In this document: one piece after another, positions 46,435 through 64,000 of the stretch
Layout: the number at the start of each line of letters is the position of its first letter
Numbering within the stretch: position 1 is the stretch's first letter
Assembly (NCBI GenBank): GCA_046328525.1
Contig: JAXLWK010000004.1
Span: forward strand, 310,001-374,000
DNA from: JBDHWG01 sp046328525
GTDB taxonomy: Bacteria > Chloroflexota > Anaerolineae > Epilineales > JAHCIE01
Reading direction: 5' to 3'
DNA length: 64,000 nucleotides
Notes under the pieces: generated by a model
The model's database searches: none
Seen by the model: only the letters and a program-made list of their open reading frames with translations
Told to the model about the DNA's origin: nothing
Program-made: the position numbers and the translations under genes

Positions 46435-46961
46435 GCTTCCTCTTCGCTCATGCTTCCGGTGCCAAACGCCATCATCCGTATCAGGTCGTCGTAGACCGCC
46501 TTGTCGCGAGAGGGATCAGATGCTGCCTTTGACATTGCCCGCCGTCCTCGCTTTGGAGAATAGGCTGATGGATCAGGCAGCTCCTGATCGGACGGGGCAC
46601 CCAACTCCTTCGCTACGTAGCCAATGAGTTTCTGTATTGAAAGGGTAGGGGTGTTTGGACGCTTTTCCCACCCCTTGAGTATGTCCGACACTTCGCCTTG
46701 CTTCATGCCCAGTTTATCACCCACCTCGCCCTGAGTCATCCCTTTTTCCGTGATCATCCAGACGAGTCGCTGCACTGCGGTGCGGCGCTGCTGGTAGTGG
46801 GTGAACAAGTTGGCAGTGTCTTCATCGGTAAGCTCTCGCCTTAGCTCAACTATCACAGTCGGCATCACTCCCATGAATTGGCCCAACTCATCCCCGACAT
46901 ATCCGTTGCGTTCCGCCCACGCGAGCTTCTGTTTGAGCGCCCGCCGCTCCGTGTCTGTCAT
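46431..46961 (-). CDS. XRE-family helix-turn-helix protein
   Basis: The protein has 176 residues if it starts at MTDTERRAL with AGGAG before the ATG. An N-terminal helical half (ALKQKLAWAERNGYVGDELGQF) precedes a Cro/C1-type HTH, MTQGEVGDKLGMKQGEVSDILKG (about residues 72-95). A basic patch (SPKRGRRAMSKA) follows. It is the first gene of a two-gene operon with an RHH protein. The pair may be a self-regulated control unit or the remains of a toxin-antitoxin locus. An AT-rich TATACT stands upstream near 47002-47007. Confidence 0.82.
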   Translation of the reverse strand: MTDTERRALKQKLAWAERNGYVGDELGQFMGVMPTVIVELRRELTDEDTANLFTHYQQRRTAVQRLVWMITEKGMTQGEVGDKLGMKQGEVSDILKGWEKRPNTPTLSIQKLIGYVAKELGAPSDQELPDPSAYSPKRGRRAMSKAASDPSRDKAVYDDLIRMMAFGTGSMSEEEA

Positions 46962-47047
46962 CCGCTTCTCCTGCTTAATAATCTCTATCCCGATATAACC
47001 AAAGTATATCACCCCTTTCGTGACCTTCGCGGTCCAACGCCCTCCGG

Positions 47048-47287
47048 CTACGGCAGTGTCCCCTCCTCGACTGTATCCAGTCGAACCTCCAGGTTGACGC
47101 CGCCCATGACATAGAGCTTGCCGTTGGAACTGGCGAGGGCGCCGAAGTTAGAGCGCCCTATGCGCATGTTGGAGCGCAGCCGCCACGTGTCGCTGGCCGG
47201 GTCGTACACCTCCAGGGTTCCGAGAAGGTATGTCGCCGGGTCAACCCCGCCGACGACGTGGACCTTCCCGCCGCTGGCAGAAATGAG
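47048..47287 (-). pseudogene. C-terminal remnant of a Kelch-repeat protein
   Basis: The minus frame reads ISASGGKVHVVGGVDPATYL, LEVYDPASDTWRLRSNM and GKLYVMGGVN, about one and a half Kelch repeats. It then reaches a stop at 47048. No start codon or N-terminal body exists, and the frame is cut where the maf promoter region begins. Confidence 0.7.
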
Positions 47288-47355
47288 ATGCTAACGTGTA
47301 ATGATAGGCGAATTGCAGGGCCAATGCTATACTCACGGCCCATGGAGGACAGGCT

Positions 47356-47988
47356 ATGGAACTGCAACTCATCCTTGCGTCGACATCGGCGCGTCGGAAG
47401 CGCCTACTCGCGTTGTTGGGGCTGCCGTTCGATGTCGCCGCGCCGGGCGTGGCCGAGGACCTGCTGCCGAGCGAGACGCCGTCCGACGCTGTGATGCGCC
47501 TGGCGCGGCTCAAGGCCCAGGCGGTCGCGGCGGCGTACCCCAATGCGGTGGTCATCGCGTGCGACACCGATGTAGCCGACGGCGACATGTTGCTGGGGAA
47601 GCCGGCGGATGCTGAGGACGCGGCGCGCATCCTGCGCGGGCTGCGCGGCGGGCAGCACATGGTCTACTCCGGCGTGGCCGTGGCGCGGGGCGGGCGCCTG
47701 TGGAGCGAGCTTGTGGCAACGCGGGTGACGATGCGCGACTACGCCGACGCAGAGATCGCGGCCTACGTGGCGACCGGCGACCCCCTCGATAAGGCGGGGG
47801 CCTACGCGGTGCAGCACGCGGACTTCACGCCGGTGGCGCGGCTGGAGGGGTGTTACGCGAGCGTCGTGGGGTTTCCGCTGTGCGCGGTGCGGCGGCTGCT
47901 ACGGCAAGCAGGGGTGGCGCTGCCGCCGAGCGTCGTCGAGGGCTGCGATCCGCCGCGGGTGTGCGCGGTGCCGCGCGGCACGGACTAG
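47356..47988 (+). CDS. maf: Maf-family nucleotide pyrophosphatase
   Basis: A 210-residue house-cleaning NTP pyrophosphatase that hydrolyses dTTP, UTP or modified nucleotides. LILASTSARRKRLL is the N-terminal signature (usual ASxSPRR), CDTDVADGDMLLGKP holds the catalytic aspartate region and GDPLDKAGAYAVQ the conserved DKAG block. The ATG has only a weak AGG site, and a TATACT stands 23 bases before. The Cys-rich tail past residue 190 is short and unremarkable. Confidence 0.93.
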   Translation: MELQLILASTSARRKRLLALLGLPFDVAAPGVAEDLLPSETPSDAVMRLARLKAQAVAAAYPNAVVIACDTDVADGDMLLGKPADAEDAARILRGLRGGQHMVYSGVAVARGGRLWSELVATRVTMRDYADAEIAAYVATGDPLDKAGAYAVQHADFTPVARLEGCYASVVGFPLCAVRRLLRQAGVALPPSVVEGCDPPRVCAVPRGTD

Positions 47989-47995
47989 GGGAATG

Positions 47996-48580
47996 CTATT
48001 CTTCTTCCTCGGCCGAGAATTCTACCCGCTGATACACGTCGCGCACGGCGAGCCGGCAGGCAATCGAGGGCAGGATGACGCTGTCGTTGAGGGAGAAGGT
48101 CTCGGAGAGAAGCCAGGCGCCCTCGCCCTGGCGGGCGAAGTGGGCGACGTGGCAGCGGTCCTGGGCGACGAGCAGGTATTCTTGCAGTGAAGGAATGCTG
48201 CGGTAGAGGGCAAACTTCTTGCCGAAATCGTAGTTCTCGGTCGAGGGCGATAGGACCTGGACCACCAACGTCGGGTTGAGCAGGGTATCCACCGCGTCGT
48301 CCTCGAACTGGGCATCGCCGCACACCACGACGACATCCGGGTAGAGGTAGGCGCGGCGCCCGACACGCACGCGCATGTCGTTGACGAACGGTTCGCAGGC
48401 ACGATTCTGGAGTTGGTTCCAGACCTGTGCGCCGATATTGATCGAGACGCGATTGTGCTGGCGGCTTGCGCCGGTCATGGCGTAGACTTCGCCATCCACG
48501 TACTCGCTCTTGGTCTCCGCCAGTCTCTCCCCCGCCAGGTATTCTTCGGACGAGATCGTCGTTTTCGCTACGGCGGCCAT
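47996..48580 (-). CDS. Uma2-family (PD-ExK fold) protein with Glu-to-Gln change
   Basis: In this 194-residue protein EYVDGEVYAMTGAS is the family entry and YPDVVVV holds the PD aspartate (residue 82). The normally following E-V-L-S block is VVQVLSPST, so residue 108 is Gln where a catalytic Glu is expected. The lysine in FGKKFALYR is kept. The protein may therefore be inactive as a nuclease. It is the third gene of a three-gene operon, 15 bases after the PaiB-like gene, and a paralogue of the first gene. Confidence 0.88.
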   Translation of the reverse strand: MAAVAKTTISSEEYLAGERLAETKSEYVDGEVYAMTGASRQHNRVSINIGAQVWNQLQNRACEPFVNDMRVRVGRRAYLYPDVVVVCGDAQFEDDAVDTLLNPTLVVQVLSPSTENYDFGKKFALYRSIPSLQEYLLVAQDRCHVAHFARQGEGAWLLSETFSLNDSVILPSIACRLAVRDVYQRVEFSAEEEE

Positions 48581-48595
48581 CGCGACGCCCCTTTC

Positions 48596-49225
48596 TTAGC
48601 CCTGGTGCTTGAGGATTCGCTGTATCGTCTCGCCGACGCCGCGCTCGACCGGGTCAGTGCGCTGGAGCATGGCTCGCGCGACGCTCTGCTGGTCGGCCTG
48701 GCTGCGGTTCTGGCTGAGCTTGTACTTCCCCTCCAGCCGCGTCACGGTCATCTCAAAGCCGACGATCCCGCTCAGCATCCCCCGCCTGAACTTGTCGGAC
48801 AGCGAGCGCCACTGGGCCTGGTACGCGCCGTCGTACTGGTCAATCATCTGCTCGATCATGGCCTGGAGCCGCTGCGGCTCCTTCTCATATGCGATGGCGT
48901 GCGGGATGCCGTAGGCGTGGACGGCGATGTAGTTCCACGTCGGCACACTCTCCTCCTTCTCGTAAAGAGACGGGGACACGTAGGCGTGGGGGCCGTTGAA
49001 GATGACCAGCGACTCATCGGCGCCAAACGCCTGCCAGTGGGGGTTCGGCTTCGCCAGGTGGCCGGTGAGGGTCACGACGCCATCCTGATAAGCGACGACC
49101 AGGGGCAGGTGCGTGGCCCAGAGCATGCCGTCGAGGGCGGAGACGAGGGTGGCGAAGCTGTTGGCGCGCATGAACGCGACGAGGGTCTCGGTATCGTCCT
49201 CGCGGTAGGGCTTGGGGATGTACAT
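48596..49225 (-). CDS. PaiB-like FMN-binding negative regulator
   Basis: In this 209-residue protein MYIPKPYREDDTETLVAFMR and ATHLPLVVAYQDGVVTLTGH are typical of PaiB/FMN-binding split-barrel proteins. Later blocks are VIFNGPHAYVSPSLYEKEES, VPTWNYIAVHAYG and KYKLSQNRSQADQQSV. In Bacillus PaiB affects protease and sporulation genes; the ligand is FMN or haem. The gene sits between two Uma2 genes, with 9 and 15 bases between them, an unusual neighbourhood. Confidence 0.9.
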   Translation of the reverse strand: MYIPKPYREDDTETLVAFMRANSFATLVSALDGMLWATHLPLVVAYQDGVVTLTGHLAKPNPHWQAFGADESLVIFNGPHAYVSPSLYEKEESVPTWNYIAVHAYGIPHAIAYEKEPQRLQAMIEQMIDQYDGAYQAQWRSLSDKFRRGMLSGIVGFEMTVTRLEGKYKLSQNRSQADQQSVARAMLQRTDPVERGVGETIQRILKHQG

Positions 49226-49234
49226 GGCAGTGTC

Positions 49235-49804
49235 CTAGGTCGCGTCGAAAGTGACCTTACGGTACACGTCGGCGACGGGAAGCGTGCAGTTGATGGATGG
49301 GAGATCGAGGCGGGCGCTCATGTCACGCGTCTCGGACAGGAGCCAGGTGTTGTCGCTCTGGCGGACGTAGTGAATGATGTGGCAGCGGTCCTGGGCGACC
49401 AGCAGGTACTCTTGCAGGGAATCGAGGCTACGGTACATGTCAAACTTCTCGCCCTTGTCGAAGCTGGCTGTAGATGGAGATAAAATCTCTACAATAAGGG
49501 TGGGGTTGAGGAGCGTGTCACCGTCGAAGCGCGGCTCGTCACAAGCGATAGCAAGGTCCGGATATAGATAGGCCTTTGCCTTTCCAACATGTACCCGCAT
49601 GTCAGAAGCAAACCCTTCGCATGGCTTATCCAACAGTTGTGACCCCAAATTGGTGACAATCGCAAAAACAATCAACGTATGCTGCCGGCTTGCGCCGGAC
49701 ATGGCGTAGACTTCGCCGTCTATGTACTCGCTCTTTGTCTCGGCGGCGCGCTCGGCAGCCAGATATTCCTCGGGTGTGACGGGCGTCTTCGGCAAGGCGG
49801 TCAT
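49235..49804 (-). CDS. Uma2-family (PD-ExK fold) protein, intact motif
   Basis: A 189-residue paralogue of the gene at 47996, about half identical by eye. EYIDGEVYAMSGAS, YPDLAIACD and LIVEILSPST (Glu106), then DKGEKFDMYR, give a complete PD-ExK set. Uma2 genes are numerous in cyanobacteria and Chloroflexota with unknown role. It is the first gene of the operon, and its stop overlaps the ribosome site of the PaiB gene. Confidence 0.9.
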   Translation of the reverse strand: MTALPKTPVTPEEYLAAERAAETKSEYIDGEVYAMSGASRQHTLIVFAIVTNLGSQLLDKPCEGFASDMRVHVGKAKAYLYPDLAIACDEPRFDGDTLLNPTLIVEILSPSTASFDKGEKFDMYRSLDSLQEYLLVAQDRCHIIHYVRQSDNTWLLSETRDMSARLDLPSINCTLPVADVYRKVTFDAT

Positions 49805-49858
49805 AGACCCTCCTGTGTAACCGAAATTCTAAGCTAAACCGTTCGGGGGTCAACAGAC

Positions 49859-49891
49859 AAAAGGAGCGCCTCGCGGGGTGCGAAGCGCTCC
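49859..49891 (-). terminator. rRNA operon 1 terminator
   Basis: A stem built on GGAGCGC/GCGCTCC with TTTTGTCTG after it on the minus strand. It is the same as at the other operon. Confidence 0.85.
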
Positions 49892-49903
49892 AATGATTGC
49901 GAA

Positions 49904-50021
<118 letters not shown>

Positions 50022-50209
50022 AATCTCACGATGTGAGCGCTGCCTTGCTGAGCCGCGCAAAGCCCCCCAGGGGGAGACCCTTCGCGATGCTCAGGGTGAC
50101 AGCCATGCGTGTGGCACGCAAAGAACTGAACAGCACGGTATCGTCGTAACTCAGGAGGCCGAAGCCTCGGTTGTGTAGGGTGTACTCAAGGTGAGAAGAG
50201 AAGAACACA
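50022..50209 (-). other. 23S-5S spacer with extra 63 bases
   Basis: Compared with the other operon, this spacer contains about 63 additional bases near 50036-50106, including a TGTCACCCTGAGCATCGCG element of a type common between genes. The rest, including the stem partner of the 23S precursor, is kept. Confidence 0.75.
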
Positions 50210-54969
<4,760 letters not shown>

Positions 54970-55339
54970 ATCACTCTTCCAACGCTACTCCCGTAGCGCT
55001 TAGGCTCTCTTATTGACGGTCTGGCTGCCAGTCCCCCAGTTTCTTGGCGACTGGCTTGCTGTCTCTGTCACTCTTCAGTTGTTAAGGTCGCTCGAACACA
55101 CAAAGGCCTGGCGCGTGGCCAGGCCGCTTCAAGAGCTGTCTGGTCTCGCTACTCGCCTATCGCTTTGTTCGCCTCACGCTGTTATGCACCAGGTGCTCCT
55201 CGCGGGCTGTGTCCCTCAAGCGTCGGGTAGTATACTCTACTTCCCGCCCCTTGTCAAGCCGGGGAGGATGCTGTGACCGTTCGACTAGCGGTGGAAAGAG
55301 GGTAGAATTGGTGGCAACCGAAACAGGAGGCGAACGACG
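54970..55339. other. leader region of operon 1 and left junction
   Basis: Holds the rRNA leader with the GGCCTGGC hairpin and the 16S precursor stem strand (CTTAACAACTGAAGAGTGAC on the minus strand). It also holds the promoter, then the end of the repeat arm at 55273. From 55274 to 55339 no gene is seen; it is the left edge of the transposase unit. Confidence 0.7.
55229..55257 (-). promoter_or_regulatory. rRNA operon 1 promoter
   Basis: TTGACA and TATACT on the minus strand with exactly 17 bases between, the same as for operon 2. Confidence 0.8.
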
Positions 55340-56456
55340 ATGCGATTGCACCTGATCCTGCCCACAGTCGAGCCGAACGCGTTCACGGAGCCAAGCGCGT
55401 GCCCCTACGCGGCTTGCGATGGGGCATCACTTTCGGCTGCACCAAACAGTGACGAAAACGGTGCGCGACACGGTCTATCCGCAGGTCGAAGCGCGGCGCT
55501 ATCAGTGCCTCCGCTGTGGACGCACCTTTCGAGTGTACCCGCAGGGTGTGACCCAGGCGCAGGTCAGCCAGCGAGTGCGGGGGCTGGCGGTGATGCTGTA
55601 CTTGCTAGGCCTGAGCTATGGCGCCGTGTCGCTGGCCTTGGGCGCCTTGGGCGTCTACATGGCCAAGAGCCAAGTCTACGAAGCCGTGCAAGCAGCGGCC
55701 AAACGCGTCCCCGACCTGACACGAAACGCCGTCTTTGACGGGGTGCGCACCCCGGCCATGGGGTCTGACATCACCAGCGTCAAGTGTCGCGGGCAGTGGC
55801 TCCCCCTCGGCTTGAGCGAGGATGCCGACACGCTGCGGGCGTGGCTGGCCCCCATCGCCGAGGCCGTCGGAGCGACGTTGTTGGTCACCGATGATGCCGA
55901 TGCTTTCAAAAGCGCCGCCAAACACCTCGGGCTCGACCAGCAGGTCTGCAAAAGCCACGTCCTGCGCAATACCGAAGCCCTCATCGCGAGCCTGACAGCC
56001 GCCCTGGCTCAGCCGGATGAGAGCCTGACCGCCATTGGCGTCACCCCGCAGCAGGCCCTCGCCGACTTGACGCGGTTGGCTGAATTGATCCAGACACGAC
56101 GCCCTCAAGACGAAAGCGACCTGGAAAAGCTGCATCAGCGCTATGTCGAGGCGCCTGGCCCACGCAAGGACGAGCAAGCCTCCCTCGCGTACCGCCTGCG
56201 CATGCTCTTTCTCGACCGTTGGAACCTGTGGCGCAACCTGACGCGCTATCGCCACTGGCATGGCCCCCATGGCGAGACCGTGGACGGCACCAACAACGCC
56301 TCCGAACGCGCCATCGGTTGGTGGATCAAGGAGCGTTATCGCCCGATGCGCGGCTACAAGCGCCAGCAGTCGGCGGTGAACGTCAGTCGCTTGCTCGCGT
56401 GGTCTGGCAATCAGCTGACCACCGGTGGCGCTGACCTCGCCCGCCTCATCGCCTAA
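55340..56456 (+). pseudogene. DDE transposase with N-terminal zinc motif, frameshifted near the start
   Basis: The N-terminus (MRLHLILPTVEPNAFTEPSA, then CPYAACDG) is in one frame. The remainder from HHFRLHQTVTKTVRD is one frame over, and they meet at a GGGG run near 55421-55425. Removing one G joins CPYAAC with CLRCG to make a C4 zinc finger. Then MGSDITSVK (first Asp), LLVTDDADAFKSAA (second Asp) and DGTNNASERAIGWWIKERYR (final Glu) follow. From 55419 the frame is open and 345 residues long. It resembles the ISL3/IS66-type group; the exact family is not certain. No target duplication was identified. Confidence 0.75.
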
Positions 56457-56548
56457 AGCTCAGCCTACGACACGCTGAGTGCGTCCTTCCCCGACCACTC
56501 CGCCTACTTACCAATCCCCGAACAATCACGTATTCTATCACCTAAAAT

Positions 56549-56790
56549 GTTGCCGACGACGATGCCTTGCGCGTCCTGGCCGAGAGCCTCGACTACGTGT
56601 GCGCCGAGCGGCTGTATGGGGCATTGAGTTGGTTGCCCCAGCATCTGGCTGCCCACGGTGAACTCGACCTCACCGACGACCTGGCAGCGCAGCTGGCGGA
56701 CATCAGCATCCCGACCGTCCGTCGTCATCTGGCCCGCTTGCAGCAAGACGAGCCGCGCCTTGCCCGCAGCGGAATGCGGGCCACGAGGCC
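56549..56790 (+). pseudogene. second transposase/integrase fragment
   Basis: The frame LDYVCAERLYGALSWLPQHL and AAHGELDLTDDLAAQLADIS and then TVRRHLARLQ matches the N-terminal region of integrase-type transposases (ISNCY/IS21-like). It lacks start, catalytic core and end, and merges into a palindrome at about 56790. Confidence 0.65.
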
Positions 56791-56792
56791 TT

Positions 56793-56906
56793 TGGACCAC
56801 GAAAGGCGCGAAAAGGGACGCGAAACGCGCGAAAGTGACGACGCGCGCCCAACCCTTTCGCGTCCTTCGCGCCCTTTCGTGGCATTCGTGGTCCACCCCC
56901 CCAACG
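56793..56906. repeat. long palindrome of CGAAAGGCG words
   Basis: TTTGGACCACGAAAGGCGCG (about 56794-56813) and following words are complemented by CGCGCCCTTTCGTGGCATTC and GTGGTCCA up to 56906. This makes a hairpin of more than 100 bases between the rRNA promoters. From 56907 to 57017 no feature is seen. Confidence 0.7.
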
Positions 56907-57032
56907 CGCGAGGCGGCGTAGCGGGAGGCGGGCCACGAGTTGACGCAAGAGGGCGCGCATCGGGCGTAAGAAACGCCGCGTGAACGCATCCTAATCAGGG
57001 CGGGTGAGAGATGAAAAAGCATCCTCCCCGGC

Positions 57033-57061
57033 TTGACAAGGGGCGGGAAGTAGAGTATACT
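57033..57061 (+). promoter_or_regulatory. rRNA operon 2 promoter
   Basis: TTGACA (57033-57038), 17 bases, TATACT (57056-57061). The leader to 16S is about 250 bases and contains a GGCCTGGC hairpin and the processing-stem strand at 57203-57228. Confidence 0.85.
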
Positions 57062-57320
57062 ACCCGACGCTTGAAGGACACAGCCCGCGAGGAGCACCTG
57101 GTGCACAACAGCGTGAGGCGAACAAAGCGATAGGCGAGTAGGGAGACCAGACAGCTCTTGAAGCGGCCTGGCCACGCGCCAGGCCTTTGTGTGTTCGAGC
57201 GACCTTAACAACTGAAGAGTGACAGAGACAGCAAGCTAGTCACCAGGGAACTGGGAGACTGGCAGCCAGACCGTCAATAAGAGAGCCTAAGCGCTACGGA
57301 AGTAGCGTTGGAAGAGTGAT

Positions 57321-62077
<4,757 letters not shown>

Positions 62078-62202
62078 TGTGTTCTTCTCTTCTCACCTTG
62101 AGTACACCCTACACCACCGAGGCTTCGGCCTCCTGAGTTACTACGCCCCCGTGCTGTTCAGTTCTTTGCGTGCCACACGCACGCACCTCACATCGTGAGA
62201 TT

Positions 62203-62320
<118 letters not shown>

Positions 62321-62332
62321 TTCGCAATCATT

Positions 62333-62369
62333 GGAGCGCTTCGCACCCCGCGAGGCGCTCCTTTTGTCT
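62333..62369 (+). terminator. rRNA operon 2 terminator
   Basis: GGAGCGC (62333-62339) and GCGCTCC (62355-62361), then TTTTGTCTG. Confidence 0.85.
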
Positions 62370-62406
62370 GTTGACCCCCGAACGCGCTACCGCTAGAATC
62401 CGGGCC

Positions 62407-63792
62407 ATGCACATTCCACCTGTCTTCGCCGAGCGCATGCGCCGGCTACTCGGACCCGAGGCTGAGACCTTTCTCACCGCCCTGGCCCAGCCGCCGTACA
62501 CCGGCCTCCGCGTCAATAGCCTCAAGCTCACCCCGCGCCGCCTCCGTGAGCTTGTCCCCTGGCGGCTTGACCCTGTCCCCTGGTGCGACGACGGCTTCAT
62601 CGTTGCGGACGACGCCCGGCCCGGCCAGCATCCGTACCACGCGGCGGGCCTCTACTACCTTCAGGAACCGTCGGCGATGCTGCCGGCGCAGGCCCTTGCC
62701 CCACGCCCCGGCGAGCTTGTCCTCGATCTCTCGGCCGCGCCCGGCGGCAAGGCGACGCAGATGGCCGCGCTCATGGGCGATAGCGGCCTCCTGGTCGCCA
62801 ACGAGGTCGAAGGGTCGCGGCGGGCAGCGCTGGCGGCGAACCTGGAACGCTGGGGGGCCCGCTCGGCGGTGATCACGGGCGAGTGGCCGCAACGCCTCGT
62901 CGAGCGCTGGGGGCCGGTCTTCGATCGCGTGCTGGTGGACGCGCCATGCTCCGGCGAAGGAATGTTCCGCAAGTCCGAAGCCGCCCTGGCTCAGTGGAGC
63001 GAGAAGCTCGTCCAGGGGTGCGCCGTGCGCCAACGGAACCTCCTCGACGCAGCCGCGGCGCTCGTTCGGCCGGGCGGCTACCTGGCGTATAGCACCTGCG
63101 CGTTCGCGCCAGAGGAAGACGAGGACGTCATCACACGCTTCCTCGATAGCCACTCCGACTTCGGGCTGGCGCCGCTCCACCTGCCGGGCGCTGTGGCAGG
63201 GCGGCCCGAGTGGGCCGGCGCTGGCCTGCGCGCCGAGTTGGCCGGCGCGGCGCGCATCTGGCCGCATCTCGCGCCCGGCGAGGGGCATTTCGTCGCCCTC
63301 CTGCGAAAAGACGCGGGCGCGCCCATGCCCCTGCGCCACGTCGCGCCCGCAGCGGCCCCCCGTGCCGCGATCCGTCTCTGGCGCGATTTCGCCGCCTGCC
63401 TGGGGGCGGATCCGGCGGCCGAGATGCGGCTCACGCTCCAGGGGACGCGGCTCTACGCCGTCGCCGATGGGCTGCCCCTGAATGGGCTAAACGTCGTGCG
63501 GCCTGGCCTCTGGCTAGGCGACGTTCGCGGCAGCCGTTTCGAGCCGTCCCACAGCCTTGCCCTCGCCCTCCGCCCGGCCGAGCTTCACGGCGCTTCGCTG
63601 CCCACCCTCGACATGGCCCCAGATGACACGCGCCTCGCCCGCTACCTTCAGGGACATCCCCTGGAGGTAGCGGGCGAGGTGGGCTGGGTGCTGATGACCG
63701 TTTCTGGCTACCCCATCGGCTGGGGACGCCGCGCCCAGGGCATCATCAAGAATGTATACCCCAAGGGGCTGCGGCGGGCGGATAGCGGGTAA
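62407..63792 (+). CDS. rsmF: RsmF-like rRNA (cytosine-C5) methyltransferase
   Basis: The protein has 461 residues. GLRVNSLKLTP and YYLQEPSAMLPAQAL start the NOL1/NOP2/Sun fold. VLDLSAAPGGKATQMAAL binds SAM, VDAPCSGEGMFRK holds the first cysteine and YSTCAFAPEEDE the second, catalytic one. The C-terminal part to the end (GTRLYAVADGLP; YPIGWGRRAQGIIKNVYPKG) matches the PUA-like/RsmF tail. It methylates C5 of a 16S cytosine. The ATG at MHIPPVFAE is the first real start; upstream codons lie in the rRNA terminator region. It directly follows the rRNA operon and is oriented the same way. Confidence 0.9.
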   Translation: MHIPPVFAERMRRLLGPEAETFLTALAQPPYTGLRVNSLKLTPRRLRELVPWRLDPVPWCDDGFIVADDARPGQHPYHAAGLYYLQEPSAMLPAQALAPRPGELVLDLSAAPGGKATQMAALMGDSGLLVANEVEGSRRAALAANLERWGARSAVITGEWPQRLVERWGPVFDRVLVDAPCSGEGMFRKSEAALAQWSEKLVQGCAVRQRNLLDAAAALVRPGGYLAYSTCAFAPEEDEDVITRFLDSHSDFGLAPLHLPGAVAGRPEWAGAGLRAELAGAARIWPHLAPGEGHFVALLRKDAGAPMPLRHVAPAAAPRAAIRLWRDFAACLGADPAAEMRLTLQGTRLYAVADGLPLNGLNVVRPGLWLGDVRGSRFEPSHSLALALRPAELHGASLPTLDMAPDDTRLARYLQGHPLEVAGEVGWVLMTVSGYPIGWGRRAQGIIKNVYPKGLRRADSG

Positions 63793-63799
63793 GTCGGTG

Positions 63800-64000
63800 T
63801 TACGCGCCGCGCCCGCGCCAGAGGACGAGGCCGAGCCAGATGTACCAGATCGGGTTGACGATGAAGCCGGCCAGCAGCGCCGGCACGACGATGACCGGGC
63901 TGGCCGCGCTCAGGATGATGAGACGCCCCAGATACAGGATGATGAACAAGGCCGCCAGCACATAGCCGAGGTAGCCGAGGCCGCGCGGGAACTGACCGGA
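63800..64000 (-). CDS. C-terminal part of a membrane protein, start outside the window
   Basis: 66 residues are visible, with two hydrophobic segments (YVLAALFIILYLGRLIIL; VIVVPALLAGFIVNPIWYIW) and the end LWRGRGA. The pattern resembles DUF4386-type multi-pass proteins, but too little is present to decide. It converges with the methyltransferase gene. Confidence 0.6.
   Translation of the reverse strand, partial: SGQFPRGLGYLGYVLAALFIILYLGRLIILSAASPVIVVPALLAGFIVNPIWYIWLGLVLWRGRGA

Overview
The window is GC-rich bacterial chromosome, most likely from a Chloroflexota lineage (Anaerolineae/Ardenticatenia/Caldilineae-like). The basis is gene content: a BTAD/AfsR-type regulator, WS/DGAT, Uma2 proteins, DUF4160/DUF2442, and many intergenic palindromes. 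The assignment is inference; the two complete 16S genes would settle it. No tRNA and no CRISPR array was seen.

Region 1 (1-8290) is a same-strand cluster of five P-loop NTPase genes, reading right to left from a good sigma70 promoter at 8233-8261. The first product is membrane-anchored and the second ends in a winged helix. Three of the five (C, D, E) look like diverged paralogues. Only C keeps the Walker A lysine; D has Leu and E has Arg. A and B form a second pair with intact P-loops. I recognise no described system here, and this is the strongest candidate for something new. It is followed by debris: an IS630-type transposase fragment joined to the C-terminus of a YhaN/SbcC-like ATPase, which is itself split by a MITE with a perfect 8-bp target duplication.

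Region 2 (9494-28464) is mostly housekeeping and metabolism: a Moco-sulfurase-like PLP enzyme, SecA, a WYL regulator, a VOC protein, a phosphoribosyltransferase-like protein, a bactofilin-like membrane protein, an S33 hydrolase, a secreted-type propeller protein, acyl-CoA dehydrogenase, MmgE/PrpD, Fpg/MutM and a DEAD-box helicase. An IS with a frameshifted transposase sits in the ribosome binding site of the MmgE/PrpD gene. A decayed RAYT gene lies between REP palindromes.

Region 3 (28483-49804) holds a PLP decarboxylase, a Type II restriction-modification pair with its own promoter and terminator, an M20 amidohydrolase, YceI, WS/DGAT with an added Cys/His tail, a xanthine-dehydrogenase-type Mo subunit without its partners, a lactonase-type propeller, a 1030-residue SARP/BTAD-ATPase-TPR regulator, an XRE/RHH pair, Maf, and an Uma2-PaiB-Uma2 operon.

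Region 4 (49840-62384) is a 12.5-kb inverted repeat made of two complete head-to-head rRNA operons (16S-23S-5S, no spacer tRNA). They are separated by about 1.7 kb of transposase remnants. The arms are nearly identical but differ in a block of 23S substitutions, in the 16S-23S spacer hairpin and by about 63 bp before one 5S. An RsmF-like rRNA m5C methyltransferase and a partial membrane protein close the window.

The intergenic spaces carry several families of inverted repeats: a 100-102-bp MITE in four copies, REP/RAYT palindromes, CGACTTCAGTCG hairpins, GTAGGGGCAGGTTT hairpins, and long imperfect palindromes built from degenerate heptamer-like words. They probably shape both transcript ends and genome plasticity.
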